Below, in pieces: positions 54,897 through 63,464 of a stretch of 64,000 nt of DNA. Origin of the DNA: Candidatus Neomarinimicrobiota bacterium (GTDB lineage: Bacteria > Fidelibacterota > UBA2242 > B5-G15); assembly GCA_017656425.1 (NCBI GenBank), contig JACDNV010000010.1, forward strand, positions 1-64,000, read 5' to 3'. Made by a program: the position numbers and the translations under genes. The notes beneath the pieces were generated by a model. It did not search any database and was not told where the DNA came from. It was given only the letters and a program-made list of their open reading frames with translations. The first letter of the stretch is position 1. Each line of letters starts with the position of its first letter.

Positions 54897-55478
54897 ATGT
54901 ATAATGAGATTGTAAATGAGGTTGAATATACCGAAAAAATTGTTGATTCGAAATTTCTCGGTTATGTTTATAAAATACAGACTAAAAATGAGGGTTATGG
55001 TAAAATAGAAAAGGTAAAGAAAATGCATCCAAAAGCTACTCATGTATGCTGGGCAATGCGATACTTGGACCAAGATACCGGACAATTGTATTATTATTTT
55101 GATGATGCGGGAGAACCTTCTGGTACAGCAGGTAAACCTATATTAAAAGTACTGAGTAACAGGGGTTTAGTAAATTTGATCTGCATTGTTGTTAGGTATT
55201 TTGGCGGAACAAAACTTGGTAAAGGGGGACTGATAAGAGCATACAGTAATATAACGACAAGAACCGTAGAGAAGGCGGGAATTACTGCGTATGAGAAAAT
55301 AATAAAAGATTGTTTTTACGTTGGTTATAAAGAACTGCCCAATATTGTAAATATATTAAGGTCTAACAATCTAGATTATAACCTAGATTATAAAGAGGAT
55401 GTGGTAAAGATTACAACTGAGATAAAAGAATCTTTGTATAAGAAATTAAAAAATAAACTGAGTGTGTTATCAAAATAA
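54897..55478 (+). CDS. YigZ/IMPACT family protein
   Basis: 193 aa (UPF0029). EKIVDSKFLGYVYKIQT at the start, HPKATHVCWAMRY, DDAGEPSGTAGKPILKVL and VVRYFGGTKLGKGGLIRAYS are the IMPACT hallmarks, followed by a C-terminal ferredoxin-like domain. Bacterial members are of unknown function, with suggested links to translation. It starts one base after the protease gene. Confidence 0.93.
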   Translation: MYNEIVNEVEYTEKIVDSKFLGYVYKIQTKNEGYGKIEKVKKMHPKATHVCWAMRYLDQDTGQLYYYFDDAGEPSGTAGKPILKVLSNRGLVNLICIVVRYFGGTKLGKGGLIRAYSNITTRTVEKAGITAYEKIIKDCFYVGYKELPNIVNILRSNNLDYNLDYKEDVVKITTEIKESLYKKLKNKLSVLSK

Positions 55479-55482
55479 AAGA

Positions 55483-55648
55483 TCCTGCAATGGCAAAGTG
55501 AGATTAACTGGAACCCAGCTTAGTCACGGTGGGTGCCTCCCGAGCGGTTCAAGCTTCCTCGACGAAGAGGCCTGCTTTCCGCGCCCGGAGTTGAGCTCCC
55601 TTTCTTGTGGTGTTGGTCCCAGCAATACAGCACTTTGCCATTGCAGGA
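55483..55648 (+). ncRNA. Candidate long-hairpin RNA, 6S-like
   Basis: A perfect 18-bp closing stem pairs 55483-55500 (TCCTGCAATGGCAAAGTG) with 55631-55648. Inside, CTGGAACC pairs with GGTCCCAG with one mismatch, CTCC/GGAG and GCGG/CCGC form further helices, and AAGC/GCTT plus CCTC-loop-GAGG make the tip. The result is one long interrupted hairpin of ~166 bases, far richer in GC than its surroundings. Size and shape fit 6S RNA (ssrS), but I could not match 6S sequence motifs. It lacks SRP, RNase P and tmRNA signatures. Strand is assumed from the preceding gene. Confidence 0.55.
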
Positions 55649-56421
55649 AGCTCTATTTATTCATTCTGTTTTCAATTACCGCAAATTTAATATAAGTAGT
55701 CTACTACATAACATCAAGAGGTATTTTAAGTTTCCTAATATTTTTTATACATGTGTAAATGTTTATACTTGTACAAAAGCATTTATAGGTTCATTCAATT
55801 TAAAGAGATAATTATAAAAGTGGAGTTGACTAAATTCGAGTTTGGATAAACATTAATAAAATATTTATTGTTTCTAAAGCCATTAATTAAGGAAATTTTA
55901 ATTAAAAAGAGTGTTAGAAAAATTTAATTATATAGTGATAAAGAACTAAGAAAAGTTTGAGAAATTTGATATTGTTGGAGATAATATCAAATGTATGGTA
56001 ATAGGATATATAAGAGGTGAATTTAATTGCAGAAATTTAAAAGCAGATTTTTAACAAAATAATATATACCGGGTGACAAAGGGTGGTTATATATTAGATG
56101 CCGATATTTCTATATATACGCTCGATTATACATCCTGGAAAGAGAGCATTATGGCAGGAAAGCCCTTAAGAGAAATTTTTAGGATAGTTATAAATAATAT
56201 TTGAGTCTCATTTAAAAATGTGATTATAGTTAGTGATAATATAAACACTGATAGAATGGTACGATTAATCCTGGTATGAGCACATGTCTGGTAAAAACAG
56301 ATAAATATTGATGTATTTAATAAAGCCATGATAAAGTCTCAATTTATCCTTGATTCTATAAAAAGTCTTAAAGATATTATCGATTGCTAAATTGTATGAT
56401 CATGCACAGAGGAGGGTGTGA
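55649..56421. other. AT-rich gap with possible gene remnants
   Basis: No intact gene. Short open stretches in different frames read like decayed coding sequence: about 56071-56205 (VTKGGYILDADISIYTLDYT...), about 56211-56279 (SFKNVIIVSDNINTDRMVRL...) and about 56306-56389 (NIDVFNKAMIKSQFILDSIK...), each interrupted by stops. I do not recognise the parent. This could also be chance in AT-rich DNA. Confidence 0.3.
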
Positions 56422-56424
56422 GTG

Positions 56425-57636
56425 ATGAGGAAATTATTGATTGTATTTTTAATTATAGGAAATTTGGTTTTCCCACAGAAATTTGAAAAGCTGGCATTAA
56501 CTCCACCAATGGGTTGGAATAGCTGGAATACTTTTGGTATGAATATTAATGAAAAAGTAATAAAAGAAGTAGCTGATGCTATGGTTGAATATGGATTACT
56601 TGATGCTGGATACGAATATGTTGTTATTGATGACGGATGGGCGAATGAGAGAGATAGTTTAGGATTTATTGTACCTGACCCTGAAAAATTTCCATCGGGA
56701 ATGAAAGCGCTTGCTGATTATGTTCATTCAAAGGGTCTAAAATTTGGGATTTATTCTTGTGCGGGCTGGAAAACCTGCGGCGGCAGACCAGGATCGAGGG
56801 GATATGAGTTCCAGGATGCGATTAAATATGCTGAGTGGGGTGTTGACTATTTAAAATATGATTGGTGTTATACCGACTCAAGAGATGCAAAGGATGCTTA
56901 TACTATTATGAGAAATGCTTTATTTAAAGCAGGTAGACCAATTGTCTTCAGTATTTGTGAATGGGGAACAAATAAACCATGGGAATGGGCAAAAGATATC
57001 GGTCATTTATGGAGAACTACAGGTGATATTATAAAGGATAATCCAAGCTTTGATGGTGTGGTGAACCACGGTTCATGGAAATCATGGGGAGTGATGAGAA
57101 TTGCTGATATGACCGAACCCTTGAGACAATATGCAGGACCCGATCACTGGAATGATCCGGATATGCTTGTAGTTGGGATGGGCATGACAGAAGCAGAGGA
57201 TAGAGCCCATTTTTCACTCTGGTGTATGATGGCAGCTCCATTATTTGCCGGTAACGATGTAAGAAATATGTCCCAGACCACGATTGAAATATTGACTAAT
57301 AAGGAAGTAATAGCGGTGGATCAGGATTTTCTGGGAATACCGGGGTTTAGATTTAGGCAGGAAAATGGAATAGAGGTTTGGTATAGACCACTAAATGGTG
57401 AAGATTGGGCTGTTTTATTTTTAAATAGGAGTCTTGAAACTAAAGATATTTTTTGGGATTGGAGAAAAAATTATACATGGGATGGCATATCCCAAAGGTC
57501 CTTTGATTGTAATAAAACTACTTATTCGATTAGGGATTTATGGGAGCACAAAAATATAGGAACAACGGAAAAACCATTCAGAAGAAAACTTATATCCCAT
57601 GATGTTGCAATGTTACGATTAATACCTGAAAAATAA
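56425..57636 (+). CDS. GH27 alpha-galactosidase, secreted
   Basis: 403 aa. Signal peptide RKLLIVFLIIGNLVFPQ. The GH27 core is unmistakable: LALTPPMGWNSWNTFG, YVVIDDGWANERDSLG, KFGIYSCAGWKTCGGRPGSR, nucleophile Asp146 in YLKYDWCYTDS, acid/base Asp201 in LWRTTGDI and AGPDHWNDPDMLVVGMGMTE. It removes terminal alpha-galactose, for example from galactomannan or raffinose sugars, in the periplasm or outside. ATG at 56425 follows GGAGGG; GTG at 56422 is an alternative. Confidence 0.95.
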   Translation: MRKLLIVFLIIGNLVFPQKFEKLALTPPMGWNSWNTFGMNINEKVIKEVADAMVEYGLLDAGYEYVVIDDGWANERDSLGFIVPDPEKFPSGMKALADYVHSKGLKFGIYSCAGWKTCGGRPGSRGYEFQDAIKYAEWGVDYLKYDWCYTDSRDAKDAYTIMRNALFKAGRPIVFSICEWGTNKPWEWAKDIGHLWRTTGDIIKDNPSFDGVVNHGSWKSWGVMRIADMTEPLRQYAGPDHWNDPDMLVVGMGMTEAEDRAHFSLWCMMAAPLFAGNDVRNMSQTTIEILTNKEVIAVDQDFLGIPGFRFRQENGIEVWYRPLNGEDWAVLFLNRSLETKDIFWDWRKNYTWDGISQRSFDCNKTTYSIRDLWEHKNIGTTEKPFRRKLISHDVAMLRLIPEK

Positions 57637-57690
57637 TAATTTGAAAAATTCTATTGTAGTGTTTAATTTAGATGCCGATTTTTGTAAAAT

Positions 57691-57765
57691 GGGCGCTTAG
57701 CTCAGCTGGTATAGAGCGCCGCCCTTACAAGGCGGAGGTCATCCGTTCGAGTCGGATAGCGCCCA
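57691..57765 (+). tRNA. tRNA-Val (anticodon TAC)
   Basis: 75 bases. Acceptor GGGCGCT (57691-57697) pairs with AGCGCCC (57758-57764), discriminator A. Anticodon stem CCGCC/GGCGG around loop CTTACAA gives TAC. T loop GTTCGAGTC is normal. CCA is not encoded. The following 175 bases (57766-57940) are AT-rich with no gene. Confidence 0.95.
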
Positions 57766-57940
57766 CAAATTTTTTACACCCAGATATTTATAATGGATTA
57801 ATTATTTAATACTTGTCTACAAATACATATATAATTGTGAAGTATATACGATTATGTAAATACAAATTTTTAGTTAAATTATTAGTAGGTTTAGAGATAG
57901 GTTAGTTTCGATATTGCTTAGGATTGAGAGGGTTTGTTGA

Positions 57941-59005
57941 ATGAAAATAGCTATGATGAGCCTGTGGAATGCTGCTAATGGACCTTCTATTCATGCGGAA
58001 TTGGTTGGTCGGTCATGGGTAGAGCTTGGTCATAAATTAATAGTATTTTCAGCAATTGAACATCCAGATGCCAGACCAACCGGGCAAATGGATGAGGAGT
58101 ACGTTATAAGAAATTTTTCTGTGAAAAATGTGCATCCATATACACGGGCTTCTTATTTTGATCCCAGTTCAATTTTTGAAAGCAACTATGAAGTTTTTGT
58201 AGCTCAAAATGTGGAGAGGCTACCTGCGGAGAAACTGTTAGAGATATGGCATAATATTAAGGAAAAGGCAAAGACAATAATGGTTGTACACGAAGGGAAA
58301 GCTCCTGATGATCCACTTTACTATAAATTCGATTGGGATGCTATCGTATGTTTCGATGATAGGTATAGGGAGTTCCTTGTCAAATACTGGAGTGAGGAGA
58401 TAATTCATAAGATACCTTATCCATATGCTCCATATAAACCAGGAGATAAAATAAAGGCAAGGCAGAAGTTGGGATTGAAACATAATCAAAAAATTGTATT
58501 TTCCTTTGGTTTTCGTGCTGACGATATTTTACCCGTTTTACCTGCTTTAAAGAAATTAAGCAGTGATTTTGATTTAAAATACTTAGTGGTATTAAATCCT
58601 GAATGTAATTGGAAAATTGTTGATGAGCAAAGGAAAGAATATGATTTTCTTGATTTAAAAATAAAAGCATTAGCCATTGATGAAATATATACTTATCTAT
58701 ATGCTTCTGATGCACTGCTAATACATAGGGAAAGCAATAAAAAATATAAGGCTGTAATTTCAAGTACTGTGTGCCAGGTGCTCGGGGCGGGGTGTCCAAT
58801 AGTCTTTCATGATTCAAATTACATTGAAACTTATGGTAATGAAATTATTAAATATAAAGACAGTGAGGATCTTGTTGAGAAGTTGAAGAAACTTTTTGTC
58901 GAAGGTTTTGATAGAGAAATTGTAAAGAAATTCCTGGAGAAAAATAACTGTTATGAAGTTGCTAAGAGATTTATAAATATTTTTAAGGGTTTATTGGAGG
59001 GATGA
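57941..59005 (+). CDS. GT-B glycosyltransferase, partner of GH130
   Basis: 354 aa, resembling GT4-type glycosyltransferases of the GT-B fold. N-terminal MKIAMMSLWNAANGPSIHAE, mid segment KARQKLGLKHNQKIVFSFGF (start of the nucleotide-sugar domain), and YASDALLIHRESNKKYKAVI with AGCPIVFHDSNYIETYG, where donor-binding residues sit. The exact sugar is unknown. It is three bases before a GH130 phosphorylase gene, which suggests that one makes and the other breaks the same mannoside. Confidence 0.75.
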   Translation: MKIAMMSLWNAANGPSIHAELVGRSWVELGHKLIVFSAIEHPDARPTGQMDEEYVIRNFSVKNVHPYTRASYFDPSSIFESNYEVFVAQNVERLPAEKLLEIWHNIKEKAKTIMVVHEGKAPDDPLYYKFDWDAIVCFDDRYREFLVKYWSEEIIHKIPYPYAPYKPGDKIKARQKLGLKHNQKIVFSFGFRADDILPVLPALKKLSSDFDLKYLVVLNPECNWKIVDEQRKEYDFLDLKIKALAIDEIYTYLYASDALLIHRESNKKYKAVISSTVCQVLGAGCPIVFHDSNYIETYGNEIIKYKDSEDLVEKLKKLFVEGFDREIVKKFLEKNNCYEVAKRFINIFKGLLEG

Positions 59006-59008
59006 ATT

Positions 59009-60181
59009 ATGGAAAGAATGAAAATTGAATTGAAAAACTTTGATGATGGTGAAATTATAAAATTTGGTGGCGAATACTACATGTTTAAGCTAAACAGTTT
59101 TAATGGAAATCCTGTTGTAAAACCTGAAGATCTTGGGCTTGTCTGGCAAGATAAGGACGAAGTAAAAATTGGGGCAGTGTTTAATGGAGGTGCAGATATT
59201 TTTGATAATAAGGTGATTTTAACGCCTCGTTGTCATAGGGGTTATTATAAAACGAAATGGTTTGATCCAAAATTGGGTTTTGAAAGAACGATACTTGAAA
59301 ACTACATTTCAGAGGTATGGATGTTGGAAAGTGAGGATGGAATTAATTTTAAAGTGAGGGATGATGTCGTAATAAAGGGTGACGGAACCGAACATGGAGA
59401 TTTTATGTATGGAATTGAGGATATAAGGATTATAAAGACAAAGGGGAAATATCTATTAATATTAATAGGGTGTGGTAAGGTAAAACCACCTTTTAAAGGT
59501 GAAAACGCCGACAGAGTTGCTATATATAGTACCGAAGACTTTAATAAAATTGAATATCATGGCATTATCTCATCGTTTGATTCAAGAAATGCAATATTAC
59601 TTGAACATGATAAAGGTTATTATATGTTTTTGCGATTTCATCCAAATATATATCTGGTAAAATTTGATGACCTTGATGTACTATTAGAACCAAAAGTAAA
59701 TAAGGAGTTCTGGGATAATGTATATGAACATAAAGAAAGATATTTCTTCCTTGGAATAGGGGACTATCCACACGAAAAAGAGAAAATTGGTCCTGGTACT
59801 CAGTTGATTTTAACGAATGAGGGATGGTTATTTATTTATCATGCTGTCGGCAGAATCGATAAAGAGATATGTCGGCAATATGGATTAAATGAGGGTATTG
59901 ATAGAGGATATAGCGTTAATATTGCACTTTTAGATTATGATAATCCAGCGAGAATAATAGCGCGTTCGAAGTTTCCGTTTTATATCCCGGGTAAACCATA
60001 CGAACTTTATGGGGATACAGATTATCCGGTTGACGTTCCTGCGGTCGTTTTTCCTATGGGGGCGTTTGCTATTGAAAATAAGCTATTTATTTATGCAGGT
60101 AGTGGGGATAAATACGAAATTCTTTTGAGTTGCGATGTTGAAATGCTTGTGGATTTTATGTGCAGGTATTACAGGAGATAA
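59009..60181 (+). CDS. GH130 family mannoside phosphorylase
   Basis: 390 aa. GH130 enzymes phosphorolyse beta-mannosides to alpha-mannose-1-phosphate. NGNPVVKPEDLG, GIEDIRI with catalytic Asp138, IGPGTQLILTNEGWLFIYHA, YSVNIALLDYDNPARIIARS and YAGSGDKYEILLS run through the five-blade propeller. No signal peptide, so it is cytoplasmic. Subfamilies act on Man-beta-1,4-Glc, beta-1,4-mannooligosaccharides or beta-1,2-mannosides; the sequence alone does not settle which. Confidence 0.9.
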   Translation: MERMKIELKNFDDGEIIKFGGEYYMFKLNSFNGNPVVKPEDLGLVWQDKDEVKIGAVFNGGADIFDNKVILTPRCHRGYYKTKWFDPKLGFERTILENYISEVWMLESEDGINFKVRDDVVIKGDGTEHGDFMYGIEDIRIIKTKGKYLLILIGCGKVKPPFKGENADRVAIYSTEDFNKIEYHGIISSFDSRNAILLEHDKGYYMFLRFHPNIYLVKFDDLDVLLEPKVNKEFWDNVYEHKERYFFLGIGDYPHEKEKIGPGTQLILTNEGWLFIYHAVGRIDKEICRQYGLNEGIDRGYSVNIALLDYDNPARIIARSKFPFYIPGKPYELYGDTDYPVDVPAVVFPMGAFAIENKLFIYAGSGDKYEILLSCDVEMLVDFMCRYYRR

Positions 60182-60262
60182 GAAGGGAAGAGGTGTTTTA
60201 TTGCAATAAAAATTATTATTTCAAAAGTGATAGAATTTTTTTAAATTGTAAGGCAATTTGAT

Positions 60263-60335
<73 letters not shown>

Positions 60336-60843
60336 CAAAAATTAATTAAAAATGTGGAGTGTAGAATTAAGGATTAGAAGAAAAGTATATTTTCTAATTG
60401 CCTGTTATTCCAAATTTAATAACTGCACATTATTCATTTTCAATCTATAATTGAAAAAGGTTGTGGGTTCTCTCATGGGATCTTCGGGTGGGTTTTTTGA
60501 TCCCTTCTGAAGATATTACAACTCTACAGGTAAAGTTACAGTTTAGATATTGTTTGGATGGGATGTGATATATGTTATAAGGAGTCAAGAGTGATATATA
60601 TAAACTGGTCAGATCAATTACATTAACACATTAATTATCATGTGTACTCAGACTTAATGATACAGGATTGATTATCTCTATATGTTCAATGTTACCATAA
60701 TAAATTAAAATTTTAATTATGAAAGACTTATGGAATATAATTTCTGCGATAGCTGTGCTTTTTTAATTGCCACCTTTAAATCAATCGATTTTATTGCTCT
60801 CTATTATATGCATGGTTTTTCAAATAAATTAACAAAAAAATCC
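60336..60843. other. AT-rich gap before the peptide operon
   Basis: No gene found. At 60477-60514 two mutually exclusive helices are possible: GGGATC (60477-60482) with GATCCC (60499-60504), or ATCTTC (60480-60485) with GAAGAT (60509-60514), with six T residues at 60493-60498 in the loop. It may be a terminator or a chance structure. Confidence 0.35.
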
Positions 60844-60870
60844 TTGACAAAAAAAACAGTTTAGTAAAAT
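60844..60870 (+). promoter_or_regulatory. Candidate sigma-70 promoter of the peptide operon
   Basis: A perfect -35 TTGACA (60844-60849) and -10 TAAAAT (60865-60870), 15 bases apart, slightly short of the ideal 17. A GC-richer leader of about 110 bases follows before the peptide gene. Confidence 0.5.
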
Positions 60871-60937
60871 TAATTCAAGTTATAAAGGGGCAGAGAAAAT
60901 TGTGGGGATGTGGGTTGGCGTTATATGAAACTATGAT

Positions 60938-60956
60938 GTCGGATTAATAGTCCGAC
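60938..60956 (+). promoter_or_regulatory. Leader hairpin before the peptide gene
   Basis: GTCGGA (60938-60943) pairs with TCCGAC (60951-60956) around a 7-base loop in the 5' leader, 15 bases before GGAGGG. Without a T run it is not a terminator; it may stabilise the mRNA of a highly expressed peptide or control its translation. Confidence 0.5.
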
Positions 60957-60983
60957 GGAAAAAAGAGAGAGGAGGGATTAGTC

Positions 60984-61187
60984 GTGAAAAGATTAGTATT
61001 CATTCTATTCCTAATTTTGTTATTATCGTTTACGTTTGTACCATTATCAAATGCTTGGGTTGCTATGAGTGTTGCATTGAAACTACCTGATCCAATGAGT
61101 CAACTTGGATTTGGAATGGTAGGTGTTTATTGGGGTTATGTAGCAGGCCTAGCCTCCGGTTTGGCAGGAGCAATTGTTGCAGCATAA
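60984..61187 (+). CDS. Small secreted Gly/Ala-rich peptide, bacteriocin-like precursor
   Basis: 67 aa from GTG at 60984 behind GAGGAGGG. Residues 1-24 form a Sec-type signal (MKRLVFILFLILLLSFTFVP, then LSNA). Cleavage after SNA would give a 43-residue mature peptide starting WVAMSVALKLPDPMSQLGFG and ending YVAGLASGLAGAIVAA. It is nearly uncharged, hydrophobic and Gly/Ala-rich, without Cys. The AxxA/GxxxG-rich end recalls circular bacteriocins of the gassericin A type, which also end in Ala-Ala, though those are about 58 residues. A SpoIIM-family gene and ABC transporter genes follow. Confidence 0.7.
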   Translation: MKRLVFILFLILLLSFTFVPLSNAWVAMSVALKLPDPMSQLGFGMVGVYWGYVAGLASGLAGAIVAA

Positions 61188-61729
61188 TTATAGCAAAAAA
61201 ATCCTTTTTAGTAAAAATTATTAAATTAAGTTTTAGAACAAGAATTTGTTTTGCCTTTCTGCTGTTCGCTTTTGGATTATTAGTAAGTGGGTTTATTAAA
61301 ATAGGTATTCATGAAGATTTAGTAATTCAGAAAAAAATTGATATTAATAGTAATACTCTGTTTGTAAGAATTTTTGTTAATAATTTATTAGTAATACTGA
61401 TCAATATTTCGGGATGCTATATATTTGGATTAACTCCAATATTTTCACTTATTTCCAATGGATTTTTTATAGGATTCTGGTTAAAATTTGCCATGTTAAA
61501 TATCGAAAACTGGCACATTTTTTTATTAAAAAAATTTATGCCGCACAGTATTGAAATCATTGGGATCATATTAAGCGGAGCAATTGGTATAAAGGGAGTA
61601 AAAAGATTCTACATAAAAAGTTTCAATCCATCTATTGAACTAACGGAGAGTAAATTTGAAATAATTTTTTCAATATTAATAATTACACTATCAGCTTTAA
61701 TCGAGGCTTATGTATCTGCAAAATTATAA
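61130..61729 (+). CDS. SpoIIM/DUF95 family membrane protein
   Basis: Up to 199 aa, about five membrane helices. It shows the SpoIIM pattern FVRIFVNNLLVILINISGCY, NGFFIGFWLKFAML and PHSIEIIGIILSGAIGI. DUF95 members are hallmark proteins of circular bacteriocin clusters (for example As-48C), needed for production and probably maturation. The only canonical start is TTG at 61130, deep inside the peptide gene, and its first 18 residues (GLCSRPSLRFGRSNCC) do not look like this family. True initiation could be at ATA 61184, which overlaps the peptide stop as ATAA. Confidence 0.75.
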   Translation: MGLCSRPSLRFGRSNCCSIIIAKKSFLVKIIKLSFRTRICFAFLLFAFGLLVSGFIKIGIHEDLVIQKKIDINSNTLFVRIFVNNLLVILINISGCYIFGLTPIFSLISNGFFIGFWLKFAMLNIENWHIFLLKKFMPHSIEIIGIILSGAIGIKGVKRFYIKSFNPSIELTESKFEIIFSILIITLSALIEAYVSAKL

Positions 61730-62303
61730 GGATTTATTTGGTAAACTTTTGGACAGGTATAAATACTTCGGTATCTTATTTCCTATTTTAGTTTCTATGT
61801 TATCTATTATTAATGTTGCTCTTATTTCAGGAAAGATTAGAAGTGCTCAATTCGATTATTATTTTAAACCTTTTTTCTACATTACAATATTTAACATACC
61901 CTTTACTATTCTTATTCTGTGGTTACTTATGACGTCTCTCTTGAATTTCATTGATAATATTTTGATGCAATTAGACGAAGAAAAAAATTTCTCCAGGCTT
62001 TTTCTGGGGATTGGTTACGGTTTCATATTTTTCTTTCTTTCTCAATTTTATACTTTTTACCTGTTCAAATTTAAAATTGGTGACATTTTAGAAATAAATG
62101 GTTTGACCGGATTGGTTAGTCAATATGGATTTAATAAAATAAATACAATTGCGTTTTTTCTTTTTAGCCTGTGGTGTGTATTTATAAACAGAATAATTTA
62201 TAGAACAAAAATATATATAGACGTTTTGATATTGGTTCTTATTAATTCTTTGTATTTCTTCCTAAGTTTATTACGATCATTATGGCAAAATACATTAAGT
62301 TGA
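61710..62303 (+). CDS. Multi-pass membrane protein, unknown
   Basis: 197 aa with about five hydrophobic helices (YFGILFPILVSMLSIINVAL, FYITIFNIPFTILILWLLMT, GIGYGFIFFFLSQFYTFYLF, TIAFFLFSLWCVF, ILVLINSLYFFLSLLRSLW). The arrangement weakly recalls YIP1-type proteins, but I would not assign it. It overlaps the SpoIIM gene by 20 bases and the next gene by 22, so it belongs to the peptide operon; immunity or export is a reasonable guess. Confidence 0.65.
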   Translation: MYLQNYKDLFGKLLDRYKYFGILFPILVSMLSIINVALISGKIRSAQFDYYFKPFFYITIFNIPFTILILWLLMTSLLNFIDNILMQLDEEKNFSRLFLGIGYGFIFFFLSQFYTFYLFKFKIGDILEINGLTGLVSQYGFNKINTIAFFLFSLWCVFINRIIYRTKIYIDVLILVLINSLYFFLSLLRSLWQNTLS

Positions 62304-62779
62304 TTATATATTGCATTAAATATAATCTTAGAAAAAATTACAACAATGAAACATTCTTTGATTCATTTTACAGAAATTTGATATTTTACTCGACATGGAT
62401 AACTGTAGTATTTATGCTGTATTTGTTTAAGGTATATAATAGATCACTTCTTCAGATATTTATTTATGCATTGATAATTTTTATAATATTCTTACTGAAT
62501 AGATGGAAATCAAAATCTCTTCGTTTACCATTTATATCCATAGCGTTTCTACCTAAAGGTAAAAGGTTTTTAATATTTTACGAAATATTAATTAATATAT
62601 TTTCGCTATCTTTTATTTCAAGTGCTTTAATTTCTCTTTTATTTCCTCTGTATAACGACATCCCCTTTTCCCTTTTATTAATAATATTAGCCAATGTAAT
62701 TTCTATAACTACATTAGTCATAAGGAGAAAGTCCGAAGGATCTCTTTTGAGAAATGAAATTTATAGATTTTATTATTAA
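62282..62779 (+). CDS. Membrane protein, possible ABC-2-type permease subunit
   Basis: 165 aa, four helices (LIFYSTWITVVFMLYLFKVY, IFIYALIIFIIFLLNRW, LINIFSLSFISSALISLLFP, FSLLLIILANVISITTLVIR). Between helices 2 and 3 the segment KSLRLPFISIAFLPKGKRFL resembles the coupling region after the 'TKSRSIAFWLTVPYGFHYIF' pattern in the next protein. This suggests the two are divergent permease subunits. The family is not identified. Confidence 0.6.
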   Translation: MAKYIKLIIYCIKYNLRKNYNNETFFDSFYRNLIFYSTWITVVFMLYLFKVYNRSLLQIFIYALIIFIIFLLNRWKSKSLRLPFISIAFLPKGKRFLIFYEILINIFSLSFISSALISLLFPLYNDIPFSLLLIILANVISITTLVIRRKSEGSLLRNEIYRFYY

Positions 62780-63464
62780 GGAAACACATAGATGTAATTA
62801 TCTTAGAAAATCCTATTATCTTATGATGGTATTATTACTTTTTCTGATTTCAATGGGTATATTAAAAGTATTCACTCCACTTTTAACAAGTTTACCCGAG
62901 GAGATTGTTGTCTGTATGTCTCCTTTTATCCCGTACTCTATCTGCCTTTTTTTATTTAATACGTTTTTACCAACAAAATCAAGGTCGATAGCTTTCTGGC
63001 TAACAGTGCCATATGGATTCCATTATATCTTCAGGAGATCGTTTTTATATTCTCTTATTATATACTCTTTATTTTCTTTATTATTAGCTTTATTGTGGGG
63101 TTTTTCTTCCTATATATGCATAAGTACTCTGATTATATATAATATCTGGCTTTTTTCCTGCCTGGTTTTGATTGTTTATTTACAGCCAATAGATCCGTAT
63201 AGCAAATTATTTTATAAATTAAATTTCAGGATTGCCGGGTATAATCTTTTGAATTCATTTCCAGCAATTTCATATATGTATTCTGTATATCTTTTGATTA
63301 TGTTAAAAAAAGAGACTTTAGAGGTATATCTAAATAGATATGAAAGTGCAATAATTGTGTCATTGTTCTTATTTTCTATACTGAATACTTATCTAATCTT
63401 ACTTTTATCAAGAAAGTATGTATTAAACAACAAAAGTAGAATATTTGTGAGGATGAAATTATGA
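62754..63464 (+). CDS. Membrane protein, probable ABC permease subunit
   Basis: 236 aa, about six helices. A cytoplasmic N-terminus (KFIDFIIKETHRCNYLRKSY) precedes the first helix. TKSRSIAFWLTVPYGFHYIF lies between helices 2 and 3, where ABC-2 permeases contact the ATPase. Its stop overlaps the start of the ATPase gene by four bases (ATGA), which makes it the likely channel partner. Confidence 0.65.
   Translation: MKFIDFIIKETHRCNYLRKSYYLMMVLLLFLISMGILKVFTPLLTSLPEEIVVCMSPFIPYSICLFLFNTFLPTKSRSIAFWLTVPYGFHYIFRRSFLYSLIIYSLFSLLLALLWGFSSYICISTLIIYNIWLFSCLVLIVYLQPIDPYSKLFYKLNFRIAGYNLLNSFPAISYMYSVYLLIMLKKETLEVYLNRYESAIIVSLFLFSILNTYLILLLSRKYVLNNKSRIFVRMKL

Noticed and set aside
55483-55648. Reading the hairpin RNA as SRP RNA or a cobalamin riboswitch
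   Set aside because: No SRP GGAA-loop motif and no B12-box sequence; the next gene is almost 800 bases away, so a cis-acting switch is unlikely.
55462-55811. Two short plus-strand ORFs over the hairpin RNA region
   Set aside because: They are Cys/Ser/Pro-rich nonsense produced by reading the GC-rich structured RNA; no ribosome binding site.
57813-57845. Promoter-like TTGTCT and TATAAT before the glycosyltransferase
   Set aside because: The spacing is only about 11 bases, too short for a sigma-70 promoter; AT-rich DNA yields such matches by chance.
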